From assembly GCA_023014335.1 (NCBI GenBank), contig JAECYW010000022.1, positions 124,001 through 188,000 on the forward strand: a stretch of DNA of 64,000 bases. Direction: 5' to 3'. Shown one piece after another: positions 48,823 through 60,400 of this stretch. Both the position numbers and the translations under genes were made by a program. The notes beneath the pieces were generated by a model. It worked only from the letters and a program-made list of their open reading frames with translations. It was not told the DNA's origin and did no database searches. Within the stretch, counting starts at the first letter, position 1. The number at the start of each line of letters is the position of its first letter. The stretch comes from Galerina marginata (lineage: Eukaryota; Basidiomycota; Agaricomycetes; Agaricales; Galerinaceae).

Positions 48823-49754
48823 ATTGTCGCAGAATTTTCTTCCTTGCCTCATCTTGTACCCGCGGCTCGTTCTTCGTCTTTGTTGTGGATGTTATCCCTA
48901 TCTCCTTGCTTGATGTACCATATTGGACCGTACCTTATGCTTTCCTCCTCTTTTCGGGTTACATACATTTATTCCTACATACACCCAAAGCTCCAAAGTA
49001 AATCTGTACAGTACTATACTTGTAACACCACTATACCAACCTTCTCCCAGAATTTTTCGTGATACAATCTTGATACAACTGCACATTTTCTCTAGTGTTT
49101 TACTTAGATACTTAAAGACAGAAAACTACAGTTGTCATCTTGGGCCTTGGCTGCTGTAACTTTGACGCTTCACAGTTTGCTGTACAATAGGAAAGGATGT
49201 GCGGGTTTCTGTGTACCTAGTTGATTTCGATGTGGCTTGGTACTGGTATGATAATTCCCCAAACCGCGTCGCTGTCCTGTACATAGATTTGCTGCATTTG
49301 CACATGTTCCATGACTCTAGTCGCGGCATCCAGGCACTGGCCAACTCAAGTAGACCTGTAAGTCCTATCATGAGACAAACTTACATATCCGTTTTTGTAG
49401 AAGTTGAGCCTGAGATATGAGAGACCAAAATGTCTGGTGCTGCGGTGTAAAGTCCCCAATGACACTCACCGACATCAGTGCGCATGGCCAAAAAATATAC
49501 TCTACCGTACACCTGGAACAGGATCCTTGGTCATACTTTCAAGGGGCGGGAAGGTTGTGCAGAAAACAACATAAGTTCATATTCTTAACAATCTCGTAAA
49601 CTACACACAGAATGTACAAAAGGTCCTTCTACTAGTACTACTATTGATATCAGAATTCTGAGTTCCGATTCCAAGATACATGTCAAGAAAGGTCATAAAT
49701 CGATAAAAGATACATAAATGGTCGCTCCAGTGATAACACGGGGGTTTAAATTAG
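48823..49754. other. Convergent 3' flanks
   Basis: Region between the plus-strand BTB gene and the minus-strand coiled-coil gene. Short frames on both strands are unsupported. Confidence 0.45.
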
Positions 49755-52700
49755 TTAAACATAAGAAAGGGCAGAATTCACGGACGGTGGCCTCGAGTGT
49801 CCCCTCCCATGCATCGAGCTCTGGGATTGGACTGGCCCGGTACCATCTGGCCCGTTCGCGGACCAATAGGCTGGGTCGACATATCCCTGTGGGTTGTACT
49901 TCGAATACGACCCCATCGAACGCAAGGACGCGTTCGACTTAGAGTGGTGCATTGGAGATGCCAAACTCAGTCCAGATTGAGCGACATCTGGGGGATTGGG
50001 TACCAGGCTCGTTTGACTGGCCATAGGCGGAGGAGGCTTCCTGGACGCCGACGAACGAACGCTCTCAGGCCGTGCTGGTGGTCGTGGTGTGTAGGTCTGC
50101 GCAGGGTCCATGTATTGGCCGTTCATGCCTGACGGTGCATGAGAGGTTGTGGAAGGCGGGCGTTGGTTTGCTCTGGGTGTCGATGGATATCCATATGGTG
50201 GGTCGGCGGCATAGCTGTTCAGGCTCTGCCTTGACCTGCGTCGGGAGTCCGCAGCTGACGCTGGTCGATTTTCCGTAAAAGCAGGAGGCTCGACGCGAGT
50301 ACCACCTTGCGTTCGCAGAGATGTGACAGACTGTGCAGGTCGGAAGGTGTGATAAGGACTAAGGTGGTTCCTTCCAGTATGAGGGGGTGAATTAACAACA
50401 GGAGGCGCGACACCAGACTGTAGACAGAGAAGGTTAGAACATGAAACGTAAATTATAAAAAAGTCTTACAGGAGGAACAACATCAATCACTATAGAAGTA
50501 TCTGGAGTGGTCCTCTCCGAGATTCGGGAAGGCCGACGTGTTAGGTCAGGCCCAGGATAGCCGTGCCGTCCGAGAGAACTTCCACTGGCTCCTTGAGAAT
50601 GACGTGCGTAGGCGACACCAGCGGGCTCCAGGACTTCATCATGATCGGGAACTGCGATCTCTGGCGGGCGTGGCCGACGTCGGTTTTGGACCTATGAAAG
50701 ACGAGTTCAACGAAATATCAAAACGATGAGACGATCAAAAGATTTCGATCGAATACGTACAGAACTATTCATTGTACCATAGGAAGGTTGTTGGTGTAAT
50801 GAGGGTTGTCCAAAGTTAGGCTGAGCCATGGATGACGCTATGGACCTCATGGGATCCCTAGGCATCACTCCCGTGGCGAGATATCGATCAGTACTGGGTG
50901 TGTTTCCTCTACTTGATGGATCCTCCTTGATAACACTCAAGTAGCTTTCTTTTTCCTTGACCTTCTTGCCCTCCTTCCCGCTTCTGACGCTCTGCGCATG
51001 GAGATTAGGTGTGGACAAGAGGTCGAACTGGGACACCCGTGTGGAGACGGACGCCATGTCAGAAGTGGGCCGACGTCTGGCATGAATGTAATCTTGACTT
51101 CGCACAGACGGCGGGGCAGGAACGAATGGCTGTTTCGCTTGGTACCATGATGGAGTAGGTTGTGGTGCCGTACCATACATTTCTGTCGACCCAGCGGTAG
51201 TTGGAGGTTCCGGAGATTGATTGAGTGTAGATGAAGTAAGAGGCGGCGCAGTGGTCGGTGTAGTGGCAGTTTCTTCGGGGACGGGGTCAATAACTGGCTT
51301 GTTTTGCTTCCTTTGACTCCAAGAGCGATACCAAGAGGCAGCCTTCTGTGATATCGATGGTCTCGATAGCTTTGGAAACTTGACGGCTTTCGCAGGGGGG
51401 GCATTGGTTCGTATATTTGATGGCCCAGCTTGTCGGGGTGGCGGCAAGAGTGAAGGAGGGTTTTTCCCTGGATACTGGGGCAATCCTCTTATCTCACTGT
51501 GCTTCTGCGCTGTAACCCATTGATCTCGTGGCATTCTGGCGATTATCTCGTGTGGGTTTTCGGAAGAGTTGTATTCCCGTATCTGCGAGGGTGGTGGTAT
51601 TTCAGGATCCCAGTATTCTACGAGAGAGGTTGTACTCCGTAATTGGGGTAGACTAGGTTGCGGTTGCGATTGTGGTGGTTGAGGTTGCGGTTGCGGTAGA
51701 GGCTCCTGAGGTGGCGCCTGGCGTGGAGGAAATTGTTGTGTGAGTATAGGTTGCTCTGAAGTTCGTGGCGGAAGTTGCGAGTGTCTCGGTGTAGATGCCT
51801 CCGACTCCGTCGGTGCTCTAAAAGGACGAAGCGGGGTGGACTGTGCTGTACCGGGTTGCGCTGGCGGGTCTGGACGCATGTTCATGGGAGGTAGACCCTT
51901 AAGAGGAAGTTGGGAAGGAGACATCTCAAGGCTATCAGGGCTTGAAATAATATCGTCGTCTCGAGGTGGAGGTCGGTTGTGGGCACGATTTGAGGGCCGT
52001 TGAGAATGGCGATCCTCTTCATGCGGAGAGTAAGGCCTTTCTCTTCCCTTACCCTTCTCGCTGGAATTGCTAGGACCAGCTTCGATGAGATTTTGTCTGG
52101 GACGAGGAGCATCCGAATGCCTCCGTGCAGTGATCATTTGACGTTCAGTCCGCGCATGCTCGAATCCAGCCTGAAAACCAAGGCGTCTTCCTTCCTCGCG
52201 TGCGGTGAGAACCAATTTTTGTTCATGAAGCTTTCTTGCCTTCGCCCGAGCCCGAGCAGCGTCGGCTTCCGCTTCATCCCTTTGTTTCTCTATCTTCTTT
52301 ACAGTATCCTGAGTCCTCTCGATTTCCTTCTGCGCGTTCTCGAGCTGATACTGGAAAAGACGGATCTCCTGTTTGGCTTTCGCCGCTTCCTGTTCTGCGA
52401 CAAGTTTGGTTTCGTTGAGCTTCTGAAAACGCTGCTGTGCCTCTTGATTGGCCCGTTGCAGCTCCTTAGCGCGTCGAGTTTCGGAATGAGCATTCTTCTC
52501 GACAGTCTTTAAGATCTCGCGCAATCTCATCACTTCAGTTGTCGGATCTTTTCGAGAAATATCAACATCAACGAGCTGTGAGAGAGCGGAGGGCCTGCCG
52601 ACTTCCAATGCTCGCTGCCGGCGCTTGCCTGTGCTCCGTTTTCGGAGCTGGCCTCTTGTATCGACGAGGCCGTTGGCAAGGTCACTAGGGGGGTCAGACA

Positions 52701-52909
52701 GTGGAGCCGTTCGCAACGATGAATGCGAAAGCAGTGCTGATCGAGGAGACATCGCGGTCTGAGCTTTAGCGATGGCTTCATTCACAAAGTCCCGTAGAAC
52801 TTCTCTAGAAACAGAATGTTTTGATTAGTCTTGACTCAATTAAACAAAGAGAGCTGTACCCTTCTGAACTTGACTCATCTGACGCTGGTGATGGAGACGA
52901 GCTGGACAT
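49755..52909 (-). CDS. Coiled-coil protein with long disordered C-terminus
   Basis: Function unknown. Exon 1 starts at 52909 (MSSSSPSPASDESSSEG) and an intron joins it to EVLRDFVNEAIAKAQTAMSP. A basic stretch (GQLRKRSTGKRRQRALEVG) precedes a continuous coiled coil of about 150 residues: EVMRLREILKTVEKNAH, QRANQEAQQRFQKLNE, AAKAKQEIRLFQYQLE, then KKIEKQRDEAEADAARARA. The segment RRLGFQAGFEHARTERQ follows. The remainder is Pro/Ser/Gln-rich (PQPQPQPPQ near 51660-51700), with a KAVKFPKLSRPSISQKAAS basic patch and KEGKKVKEKESYLSVIKED. The C-terminus (last exon 50126-49755) ends SRPPSVNSALSYV. Total is about 950 residues. It may be a scaffold or cytoskeletal adaptor, but there is no domain to support a specific role. 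Confidence 0.7.
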
Positions 52910-55143
52910 CTTTGGATGCTACTACAAACCGAAAGAAATCAGAGTTGAAATCAGATCTTGGAGTTCTATTTTGCCAGGATAGGACAGATTTGAAGATTAA
53001 AGGACGAACCTGACGTGGCCGAATCTCGTCAAGGATTAACAGCCAAACCTGCGCCAGAAAGCAAAGAAAGGGTGAAAGCCTGTGCAGCCTCAGCAGGCAG
53101 CTGTGAAAGTCATCAACATGAACATGACTTCGTTGGCGGCGCTTGCGGGCCTCGAGGCCGTGACGTGCGGAGCAGAACTCCCAAGCCCAAAATAGTCTTT
53201 GCTCCCGTTTTTCTTACAAGCCGGAATAAACCGGGGTATAAATCAGATCTATTGCAGGCAATAATTCTCAAGAGTCCGATCAATGGAAGAGAGAAATACA
53301 TGTGGAAGGCGAACAGGTGATAATAGAGACTGTGGAGGTGGTTTTTGGTAATGTACAGCATTTACATGCCTTGTACATACAAGGGCCGAAGATACTGAAG
53401 GAAGGAGTAAGTAGAGTACACTTCTATCAACGGAAAAGCTACAATATAAGTCATCAGCAAAAGGGTCATGTCACGGTATTACAATACCGTGCATTGCGCG
53501 TCATTCATTTTCCCACAATTTTGGGACCACTTTGCAACGGTCCGGCAAAGGCGCACACATCTTTGGGACTTCCTTGGATGCTCGCGCGAATATTTGCCAC
53601 TCTTTTAATGACAGACAAGCATTTGTGCACAATGTATTATCCCCCTAATTCTTGGCTAGCAAATACAATGAGTCCGCCATTCTTTGCATAAAATGGTATG
53701 GACTGACCAGAATTCTCGGGAGATTGAAAGGCGAGAAAATCCTCTCGCTTTTTTTGCCAATCAACAGTACAGTACCGCTGCATAAAAGGTAGGAAATCTA
53801 AACCTGTCCATTGAGCCTTCATTATGTAGCGTCCCTTTCCTCTACGGCTACCCCAGATATGAAGTATTATTAATGGCACGTCGGGGAGAAGCATTTGACA
53901 CTCAACTGATTCAAGCTGAGATTACCGATGTGCCAGTCCTCTCTCTTGCTGGAGCTGTGTTCTTCAAATGGGGAATTCGAAGACGAGCTCGAGGGCCTGG
54001 TACCTGGCAAAGTTCACGAAATTCTGTCGAAGTCCGTTCGAACTCCGAAGTACGTCATGCTACGTCATACTGTTGATCGTCCTTGATTCAACTGTCGTCC
54101 ATAACTCTTCCTTCAACCACCACCACCTTTCTTCCTCGATCTTCCTCCAGACCGCGTTGCAGAGATTCCTCATCTATAGTGACAGAGTAAGCCGATGTCG
54201 GGGCCATATAACTCGGTAAGTTGTGTTAACAGCCTGTTGAGAATCGGAGAGACTCGCTAACATGACTTATCATATATCGGCATCAAGATCGATGGAAGTG
54301 CCATTATAATTCTACCCGCTTCAAGTTACTCGAGCATCTAGTTAGTTAGTTCCTTTCTCATTCTATTCGACTTCGTTTGAACAACTCTTATATCTAGACA
54401 CAAAGGCCCATCATTTGGGAATTGGTAAGTGAGTATGCTCGTAAGGTGTGCGACCGGTGTAGATGTGTCCGTGGAGGCAGCGGGTTCTACACTTAGGTAT
54501 CAATTTCCACCCTCGACTGGCAATGTAAGCATTGTCAAATCACCGGTAAGCACTCTTCACACTTCACCGTCAGTTATTCTCTTCGACTGTTCTCGCTTTG
54601 CTCTGGAGACTGAATCAGTATTTATCCATCTCCCTTCTTATTGAGTCGTCCTCTACTTCAGTCAGTTGGTAGCCATGTACATTTATTAGATGCAATCTTA
54701 ATCACCCTATCTGTCTGTCCGTTCTTTGTCCTGTCGGACATACTACCATACCACCAGCCAAGCGATCTAACCCATGGAATAATTGGATTGAGAGAGATAA
54801 CCCACTTTATAAGGCTTGTAAAAACTGAGACGACAATACAAGGTTCATAAGAATTGGTGAATCCCCAAAACTTCGCCTACCTTAGCTGGTTTTGTTGTCA
54901 CGTCATCGGAATAAATGACGATAGTCACTTTAGTCACCTTTTGGACCTTACAAGGTCAATGTATTGTAATGTAAGGTCGGTGCGCTTTCGCCGATGGTAA
55001 TGAATAGGGTGTACAATACATAAATTAGAAAAGGAGTGGACCAGATGAAGGCTACAAGGAGGACTGAGGGGTATTCTTGAAGACTCGTTTCATCCTGAAG
55101 TGCAAGTCAAAGATAGGTTAAAAGCAGGGGTTTGCGTCCCAGC
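52910..55143. other. Intergenic of about 2.2 kb
   Basis: Promoter side of the coiled-coil gene and 3' flank of the next one. Frames at 53302-53691 and 53873-54219 (plus) show no family match. A perfect 9-bp inverted repeat (CACGGTATT, 2-bp loop) lies at 53472-53491. Two TACGTCA sites occur at 54051-54057 and 54061-54067, 10 bp apart. Confidence 0.4.
54051..54067. promoter_or_regulatory. Tandem CRE-like (TACGTCA) sites
   Basis: TACGTCA twice, spaced 10 bp start to start (one helical turn). This is the core recognised by ATF/CREB bZIP factors. It lies more than 1.1 kb from the nearest start codon, so a regulatory role is doubtful. Confidence 0.3.
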
Positions 55144-56061
55144 TCAATTGCACGGGGCAGTGCGGAGAGGGCTGAGTATGATTGGTGACCACAACTTCTG
55201 AAATAGAACAAAACACGGATCAGCTCTTAATTCTGCGCCTCCGAATTATTATCCTTGACAACCACATACCTCGGTATCCCAGCGGTCGACAGGACTAACG
55301 TCACCAGCTGAGTAAATACATTCCAACGGATCTAGCGGAACGTCGGGGCCATACATGAACCCTTTCGGGGCCCAAGAGATGTCATCCACGACCATTGGGT
55401 ATATCGATGTGGACAGGTTGGAGCCAGTTCTGCTCCCAGTAGATGTTTCTGTGTCCAGGAATAACATTTTCCCTTTGATTCGCCGCGGGCTGTCAGATTT
55501 CTTGACCGTGATCAAAGTTGGCGGAATCTCAGAAGTAAGCTCAGAGTCGCGGATACTGTCTTTCTTGGCCGGTTGTGTGCCGTCCTCAGGCAAGAATTGA
55601 GTCGAAAAGGGTGGTGGTGATGGGGGAGGGTGATAAAACGGGCTGTCGGGGGCAATGAGTACGGCTTGGGCACCATCCTCTTCCACAATGACAGTGATAC
55701 TTGGGGAAAGTGGATCTTCCCAATCTTCGAAGACAGAGTGCGGGAGTTCGTCGTAAATATCACCCAAGCTTGAGTGCGAGTCCCATAACAGTCCTGGTGT
55801 GGGAGGGGGACTGCTTGTCGCAGATTCATCACTTCGATGAACCTAGAAAAGACAGGTAAGCCTATAATTGAATTCCTGGGTTCTCCTACTCACGTTCTCG
55901 AGATCTTCCTGTACATCCCAGCTGTAGCTCGGGAATGGGCTCAAATGAATGTACAAATCTGTGGACTCCTTTGTGAAATCATCTGGCATCTCCAATGAAA
56001 GCAAAGGTTGGCCGGCAACTATTGTGGAAGTTGAAGAAGCGGCTAATTCAGATGCAGGCAT
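55144..56061 (-). CDS. Uncharacterised acidic Ser/Pro-rich protein
   Basis: Not recognised. Exon 1 (56061 to about 55902) gives MPASELAASSTSTIVAGQPL and LYIHLSPFPSYSWDVQEDLE. An intron with good GTGAGT and CTAG ends joins it to VHRSDESATSSPPPTPGLL. The second exon is acidic and Pro-rich (SVFEDWEDPLSPSITVIVEE, FYHPPPSPPPFSTQFLPE) and contains a basic patch KKSDSPRRIKGK. The reading frame can stop at 55249 (VCGCQG). However, a GTATGT donor after WDTE and a CTATTTCAG acceptor allow a better last exon, KLWSPIILSPLRTAPCN, ending at 55144, which I prefer. The length is about 250 residues. It has the composition of a disordered regulatory or cell-periphery protein; no domain is visible. Confidence 0.5.
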
Positions 56062-56756
56062 CGTCGAGGAATGAAAGAACGAAGTGGTAAGGTCGTAACA
56101 GACGCAGGTCTAGGCAGCACCTGAATGTGGGGAGAAACGAAAGAAATGAAATATTGGGATGAATTGCGATCCTGCCTCGATGTAAAATTTATCTACCTTT
56201 ATACAGATGCTTCGCATCTAAAAAACACGACATCACAGAAGTACACGTCGTGACAATTCGGGGAAATATGCTTATTCGGCGTGGGGATCATGGATACGAT
56301 CAAAAGACTCCGGCGCTGAGCCAGGGCGGTGTGTATCAAGAGTGCCTTCTTGACCACGAACGAGGAACGAGTGATCTATCAAACTGCAGGGGCGCCGGCT
56401 GGATGATGGTTTGGGGTCTGGAGGCAAGACTTAATCTTGAGATAGCCGCCATGGTCTGCACAGGCGGTCTCTACTAGCCGACGGCGCAGTAGTATCTATG
56501 GCCGTATGCAATTGTCGTCCATCGAGGCTGATTGATGGGTTGCCTATGCCGCTCAAGAAGCGGGATGACTGATATGAAACTTTGCAATGAGAGCTGCTTC
56601 GGGATACAAAATCAATAGAGGTTAGACGAATTATCCGAGACAGGAAACTGACCTAGCTAGCTTTCAATAAGGACATGAGGAGATTTCCACAACTCCGCGG
56701 GAAAGGAGAGCAAGCCGAGAGCCCAAAATGAACAGTTGCTCCCCAGGGTTCTACCT
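56062..56756. other. Intergenic
   Basis: Promoter of the acidic protein gene and 3' flank of the LYR gene. The 75-codon frame at 56250-56477 (plus) is unsupported. Confidence 0.4.
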
Positions 56757-57384
56757 TCATTTTCGGCTTCGAGGCCATCGCCTGACCGGGACATTATTCC
56801 GCCCAAGGGTCAGGCTTCCAGTAGCTTCAGCCATATGAATAACTTCACCCAGGGCCCCATTGGCATTCTCCTGAAACTGTTCATACTTGGTCCTATTTTC
56901 TATCTGCTTAAATTCTTTAGCATTCAGAACTGTTCGTGGGTTAATTGGGTCCCATTTGGTGGATCGCGTTACTTTCGTGATTAGGCGTTGTTTCTCGTTC
57001 GCGACCATGAAGCCAAGATTGCGCGTAAGCCTGTGCGGTAAGCCACGAGCCTGAGAGGACGCGTACAGCAATTCCAGTGTATGGTCCACTGTCATCAACG
57101 TGTTAGTTGATGTTGGTCGTAACGACCAGGAGACTCGAGTACATACCGCGTATATTCCAAGTTCTAAGCCACTCCTCTCGTCCCCGTATCCACGAATGCG
57201 TCGCGTCGGCAGGCTTGTGTTGAAGTTCCTGGGTAACTTTCGCCCCGTCATCAAAGATTGGCCGCCAGCGTTCCCTTAAATTTTTCCTCGCCTGTCGTTG
57301 ATGGAGGACGGCTGCTGAAGACGTGCGAAGAAAAAGGCGGTAAAGACTTCGAAACGTAGCAGGTAGACGGTTTTGAATGTTCAT
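56757..57384 (-). CDS. LYR-motif (LYRM) protein, mitochondrial assembly factor-like
   Basis: LYRM proteins bind acyl carrier protein and assist Fe-S cluster insertion or assembly of respiratory complexes in the mitochondrial matrix. Start at 57384 (MNIQNRLPATFRSLYRLFLR) places the Leu-Tyr-Arg signature in the first helix, followed by the basic region HQRQARKNLRERW, where family members have an RxxxR and terminal Phe-rich helix. One intron (about 57145-57088) joins TWNIR to VDHTLELLYASSQARGL. The second exon adds about 110 residues (RLTRNLGFMVANEKQRL, WDPINPRTVLNAKEFKQIE) and ends RRWPRSRK. The total of about 190 residues is longer than the canonical 80-130, so it may be one of the larger members. 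An N-terminal targeting sequence is plausible but not clear-cut. Confidence 0.6.
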
Positions 57385-57946
57385 GAGAAACACCAAATGA
57401 GTAACGAGCAAAAAGGTGAGCAGACAAGCGCCAGAAAAATCGGAGGCGACGACAATTAAACCTTTCCCACGACCTTGGATCGACTTCTTCACGACAACGA
57501 CAATATCCACAGCTTTCTCCGTCTCTACAGAGCGTCAAAAACCTGGATTAAACCTACACGCTCTGCTTGCTCTCGGGAAAAAATCAAGCAATCCCGACTC
57601 TCGCTCCCTGATCTACAACCTTAAATTCGAACGTTCGAAGACTTCTTGCCGAGAATACGAATATCTGCAGAATATTGTGGATGATGCATCGATGATGTGC
57701 TACTATTCTTGTCTTTATCTCATCTATGAAACTCTTGTACCTCTTTGCACGCGGGAATCAAATCCCTTCCAAGCCGATGATCGTGAAAATCATCATCATG
57801 GCGCCCACAGGATCCATCATGGCCACTGTCCCGAAATCACCATAATTCACGTCATGGTCTCGCCAAGTTGATAAAAACTAAGGATCAGCCATCTTCAATC
57901 TCATCAAAATTACCATCATTCCAAGAACCGCTGATTCTGTCCTTAC
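57385..57946. other. Intergenic
   Basis: LYR gene promoter and the 3' flank of the small unknown gene. A 151-codon plus-strand frame (57416-57871) starts at GTG rather than ATG and has no domain. Confidence 0.4.
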
Positions 57947-58463
57947 TTATGCCTTCCCAAGAGGAAACCTAAAAATTACAAGCGCCACTGTCCTAACATC
58001 CACTGGCACGTTCTCCGAGTCATTGGAGTATCTACTTTTGATGCGCCGGAAGAACTGAGCCAAGATCATCGCAAACAAACTGCAATACCCTCTTACCTTG
58101 CCCTTCTCGAGTTGGACTAGATGGCCAACGGCATAGTTTATCTTCTCTCGGCGTACAACGACGCACATCCATCGCTCGGGCTCGGCTAAATTCCTTTTCG
58201 CACCAGCCACCTGCTCTTGGAGCTCTCTAGGAAATGAAATGGGATCCTCTTCTTTCACTCCTGTTATACGAGGCGACGATTGCGCCTGTATATAATTTGG
58301 TCACGTTAGCGTGCTGACAGAAAAGGGCCTGACCATGAAAAGACTCCGAGTGGCGCACCTTTCTCAAAAGAGGGGCCATAACCACTCTTTGTTTCGTCTT
58401 TGTTTCGTCGGGCTTGGGTATGGCATCGGTTAACGTCATTGTCAGCTCGTCTTTAGCAAGCAT
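57947..58463 (-). CDS. Small unknown protein, three exons
   Basis: Not recognised. Start MLAKDELTMTLTDAIPKPDE at 58463; the first exon ends VVMAPLLRK. An intron of about 73 bp joins it to AQSSPRITGVKEEDPISFPR. The second exon gives QVAGAKRNLAEPERWMCVVV and AVGHLVQLEKGK, and a 42-bp intron leads to FFRRIKSRYSNDSENVPVDV and VALVIFRFPLGKA at 57947. All joins are in phase and the acceptors are normal. The protein is about 130 residues, basic, without a signal peptide. It is divergent from the Ser-rich gene at 58982, sharing its promoter region. Confidence 0.5.
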
Positions 58464-58981
58464 TCTGGGGCTGGAGAATTGCGTTCAGAGGGATACTTAT
58501 ACTGTTAGCAAAATGAACAGTCGAAACGCTTGGACATGAGGCTACCTGCCACGCCAATGTACAGCTGCTCCTACCCTTCACGATGATCACAAACACGCAT
58601 CTTCCAGCCGTTAACTCACCCACAGCACCCACATCTGTTACCGGCACTTCGTGGCAAATGATTGACTTGTTTTCAAGGTCGAAGCACCAGCCACCGAGGT
58701 TAGGAAATGCGGGGCCACTATCCCAAGTTGGTGTCTTTATCTGGACAAGGGGCCACTATCCAAACTTATGGCCCAAATGAACAATGCGTTAACAGTCCTG
58801 ACTGCATGGACTCGTGCCACACATTAACAGCCGACGAGATATATAAAGCACGCTGCGCTCTACCCGGCAAGATCATTACTTTTGGGCTGTTTTACACATC
58901 CCTCCCAGCGACAAAACAACTAAAGGCGTCCCCCCGATTATTCTTTTCCCTTTCAAACCCTCACATTTATCGAAATCATTC
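58464..58981. promoter_or_regulatory. Bidirectional promoter region
   Basis: Lies between divergent genes at 58463 (minus) and 58982 (plus). TATATAAA occurs at 58840-58847, about 135 bp before the plus-strand ATG. A short direct repeat, GGGGCCACTATCC, occurs at about 58710 and again at about 58750. Confidence 0.4.
58840..58847 (+). promoter_or_regulatory. TATA box of the Ser-rich protein gene
   Basis: TATATAAA about 135 bp upstream of the ATG at 58982, with a following CACGC. Standard spacing for a fungal core promoter with a leader of about 100 nt. Confidence 0.45.
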
Positions 58982-59735
58982 ATGACTTGTGTTCGTGGCG
59001 CATCTATGGATTCTCAGCGCTTCGATCTCTCAAAACGTCACGTAAGTAAAATAAATAAATTGTGCCACTTGCTTTGAGTACCGTCCACTTACATTAGAAT
59101 CATTTCAGAAAACCTCATCGCTTACTATTGCGACGACAGCTACACTTGGACACCGCACTGAATCACCCAAAAACTCCCCCGTCCGCACGTCGTCCCTCGT
59201 AATGGAGCCATGGGAAGACCACACAGTCGCCGTTCTCTCGGGAGGCACCTCCCTTTCCGATGAGAGTACTTCCGAATCCGGATCGGGTAGCAGCGATAGC
59301 AGCACCGTTGACCACTCGTCCTCATACTCGACAGAAGAATCCGCCACCTCCACTCTATCCGTCTCCAGTCTCTTTTTCAAATCGAAAAAGGAGGTCCACT
59401 CCACCGATGTCTTCGAAAAAGAAGACGGGTACCAGACGACCCGCACCATCATCCGCTCAGCCTCGCGGAGCACTACCCCACCCAACTCGCCTGCCCATAA
59501 GCTCTTCCGCCGCCTTGATTGCATGCGCAGTCCTGATGCTTTTGAGGAAGAGCTGGATTTCATTCAGGTTCAGAGAGACAAGGAGCTGTCTGGGACGGAG
59601 CGTGGGCTGAGGTTGTGGGTGGAGAAGGAATGCACGGTCTCGGTGGAGGAAAAATGGAGGAGTGCTATTCAGGCGATGCTCTATGAACGCGCGCCTCCGG
59701 CTGATTCAGTCGTCGGACGCGTTGAGGTCTGGTGA
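58982..59735 (+). CDS. Uncharacterised Ser/Thr-rich protein
   Basis: Not recognised. Exon 1 (58982-59041) gives MTCVRGASMDSQRFDLSKRH; an intron of about 67 bp joins it in phase to KTSSLTIATTATLGHRTESP. The middle is highly Ser-rich with acidic residues (STSESGSGSSDSSTVDHSSS). A more ordered C-terminal half follows: LFFKSKKEVHSTDVFEKEDG, RSASRSTTPPNSPAHKLFRR, AFEEELDFIQVQRDKELSG, WVEKECTVSVEEKWRSAIQA. It ends RVEVW at 59735, about 230 residues. The SP and RSxS sites suggest phosphorylation. No domain is visible. Confidence 0.55.
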
Positions 59736-60400
59736 ATTTGTCCACTGCCTTTGGCATTGTCACCTCTGCTGTCGCTGTGTATTCATTTTCGGTTCATCAC
59801 TACTACCTTATATTACCTCATTATATTCTAGATAGACTATCTCTCATTACTTAACCTAATTGTTTTGTAGTAATTTTCCCAATCCGCATTTCAAAACTAC
59901 ATTTAGCCGCCGATAATAAAAGTTACGGTGCCCACCGGTCCGGGGTCAATCTCGAGAATCGGTCCTAATTATAATCTGCTGTCACCGTCTTCGTAAGCTA
60001 CGAGCATCTGCGTATAGCTGCGTACAGCCTTGCTGTCACTCGACTCAGAATCTAGTAATTCGAGTTACCCCGACTGACCTTGGACTAGCTAGGCTTTCAG
60101 GACATGAATAGTGCGCACAGCGCACTATTCCGGACCTCCCGCATACCGTTTTCTACGATGGATGAAGTCGTTCGCATTGATCTTTGCCCCTTGCATTGCA
60201 GGCTATGGTCCTCAAAAACGAATCGGTATACTTGGATTCTGCAAGCTGCGGAATGTCATACTCTCCCATCATCTCAGGTTCTGCGGCTGTGTACCTGCTG
60301 GTGTTTTAGCACTCAACGAAACTCCTCTCTTTCGTCCGTTAAGTTACTGCGCATACTTACCCCCCATCTAACGACTGTATAGTCCACCCGCTCTCCAGAT
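59736..60400. other. Intergenic
   Basis: Between two plus-strand genes. Contains a perfect 10-bp inverted repeat with 3-bp loop at 60107-60129. Frames at 60104 and 60111 are unsupported. Confidence 0.4.
60107..60129. repeat. Perfect 10-bp inverted repeat
   Basis: AATAGTGCGC, spacer ACA, then GCGCACTATT. It could form a hairpin or bind a dimeric factor. About 270 bp upstream of the membrane-protein ATG at 60401. Confidence 0.6.

Noticed and set aside
57416..57871. 151-codon plus-strand frame beside the LYR gene
   Set aside because: It begins with GTG, overlaps the LYR promoter, has no domain and includes a low-complexity His-rich end.
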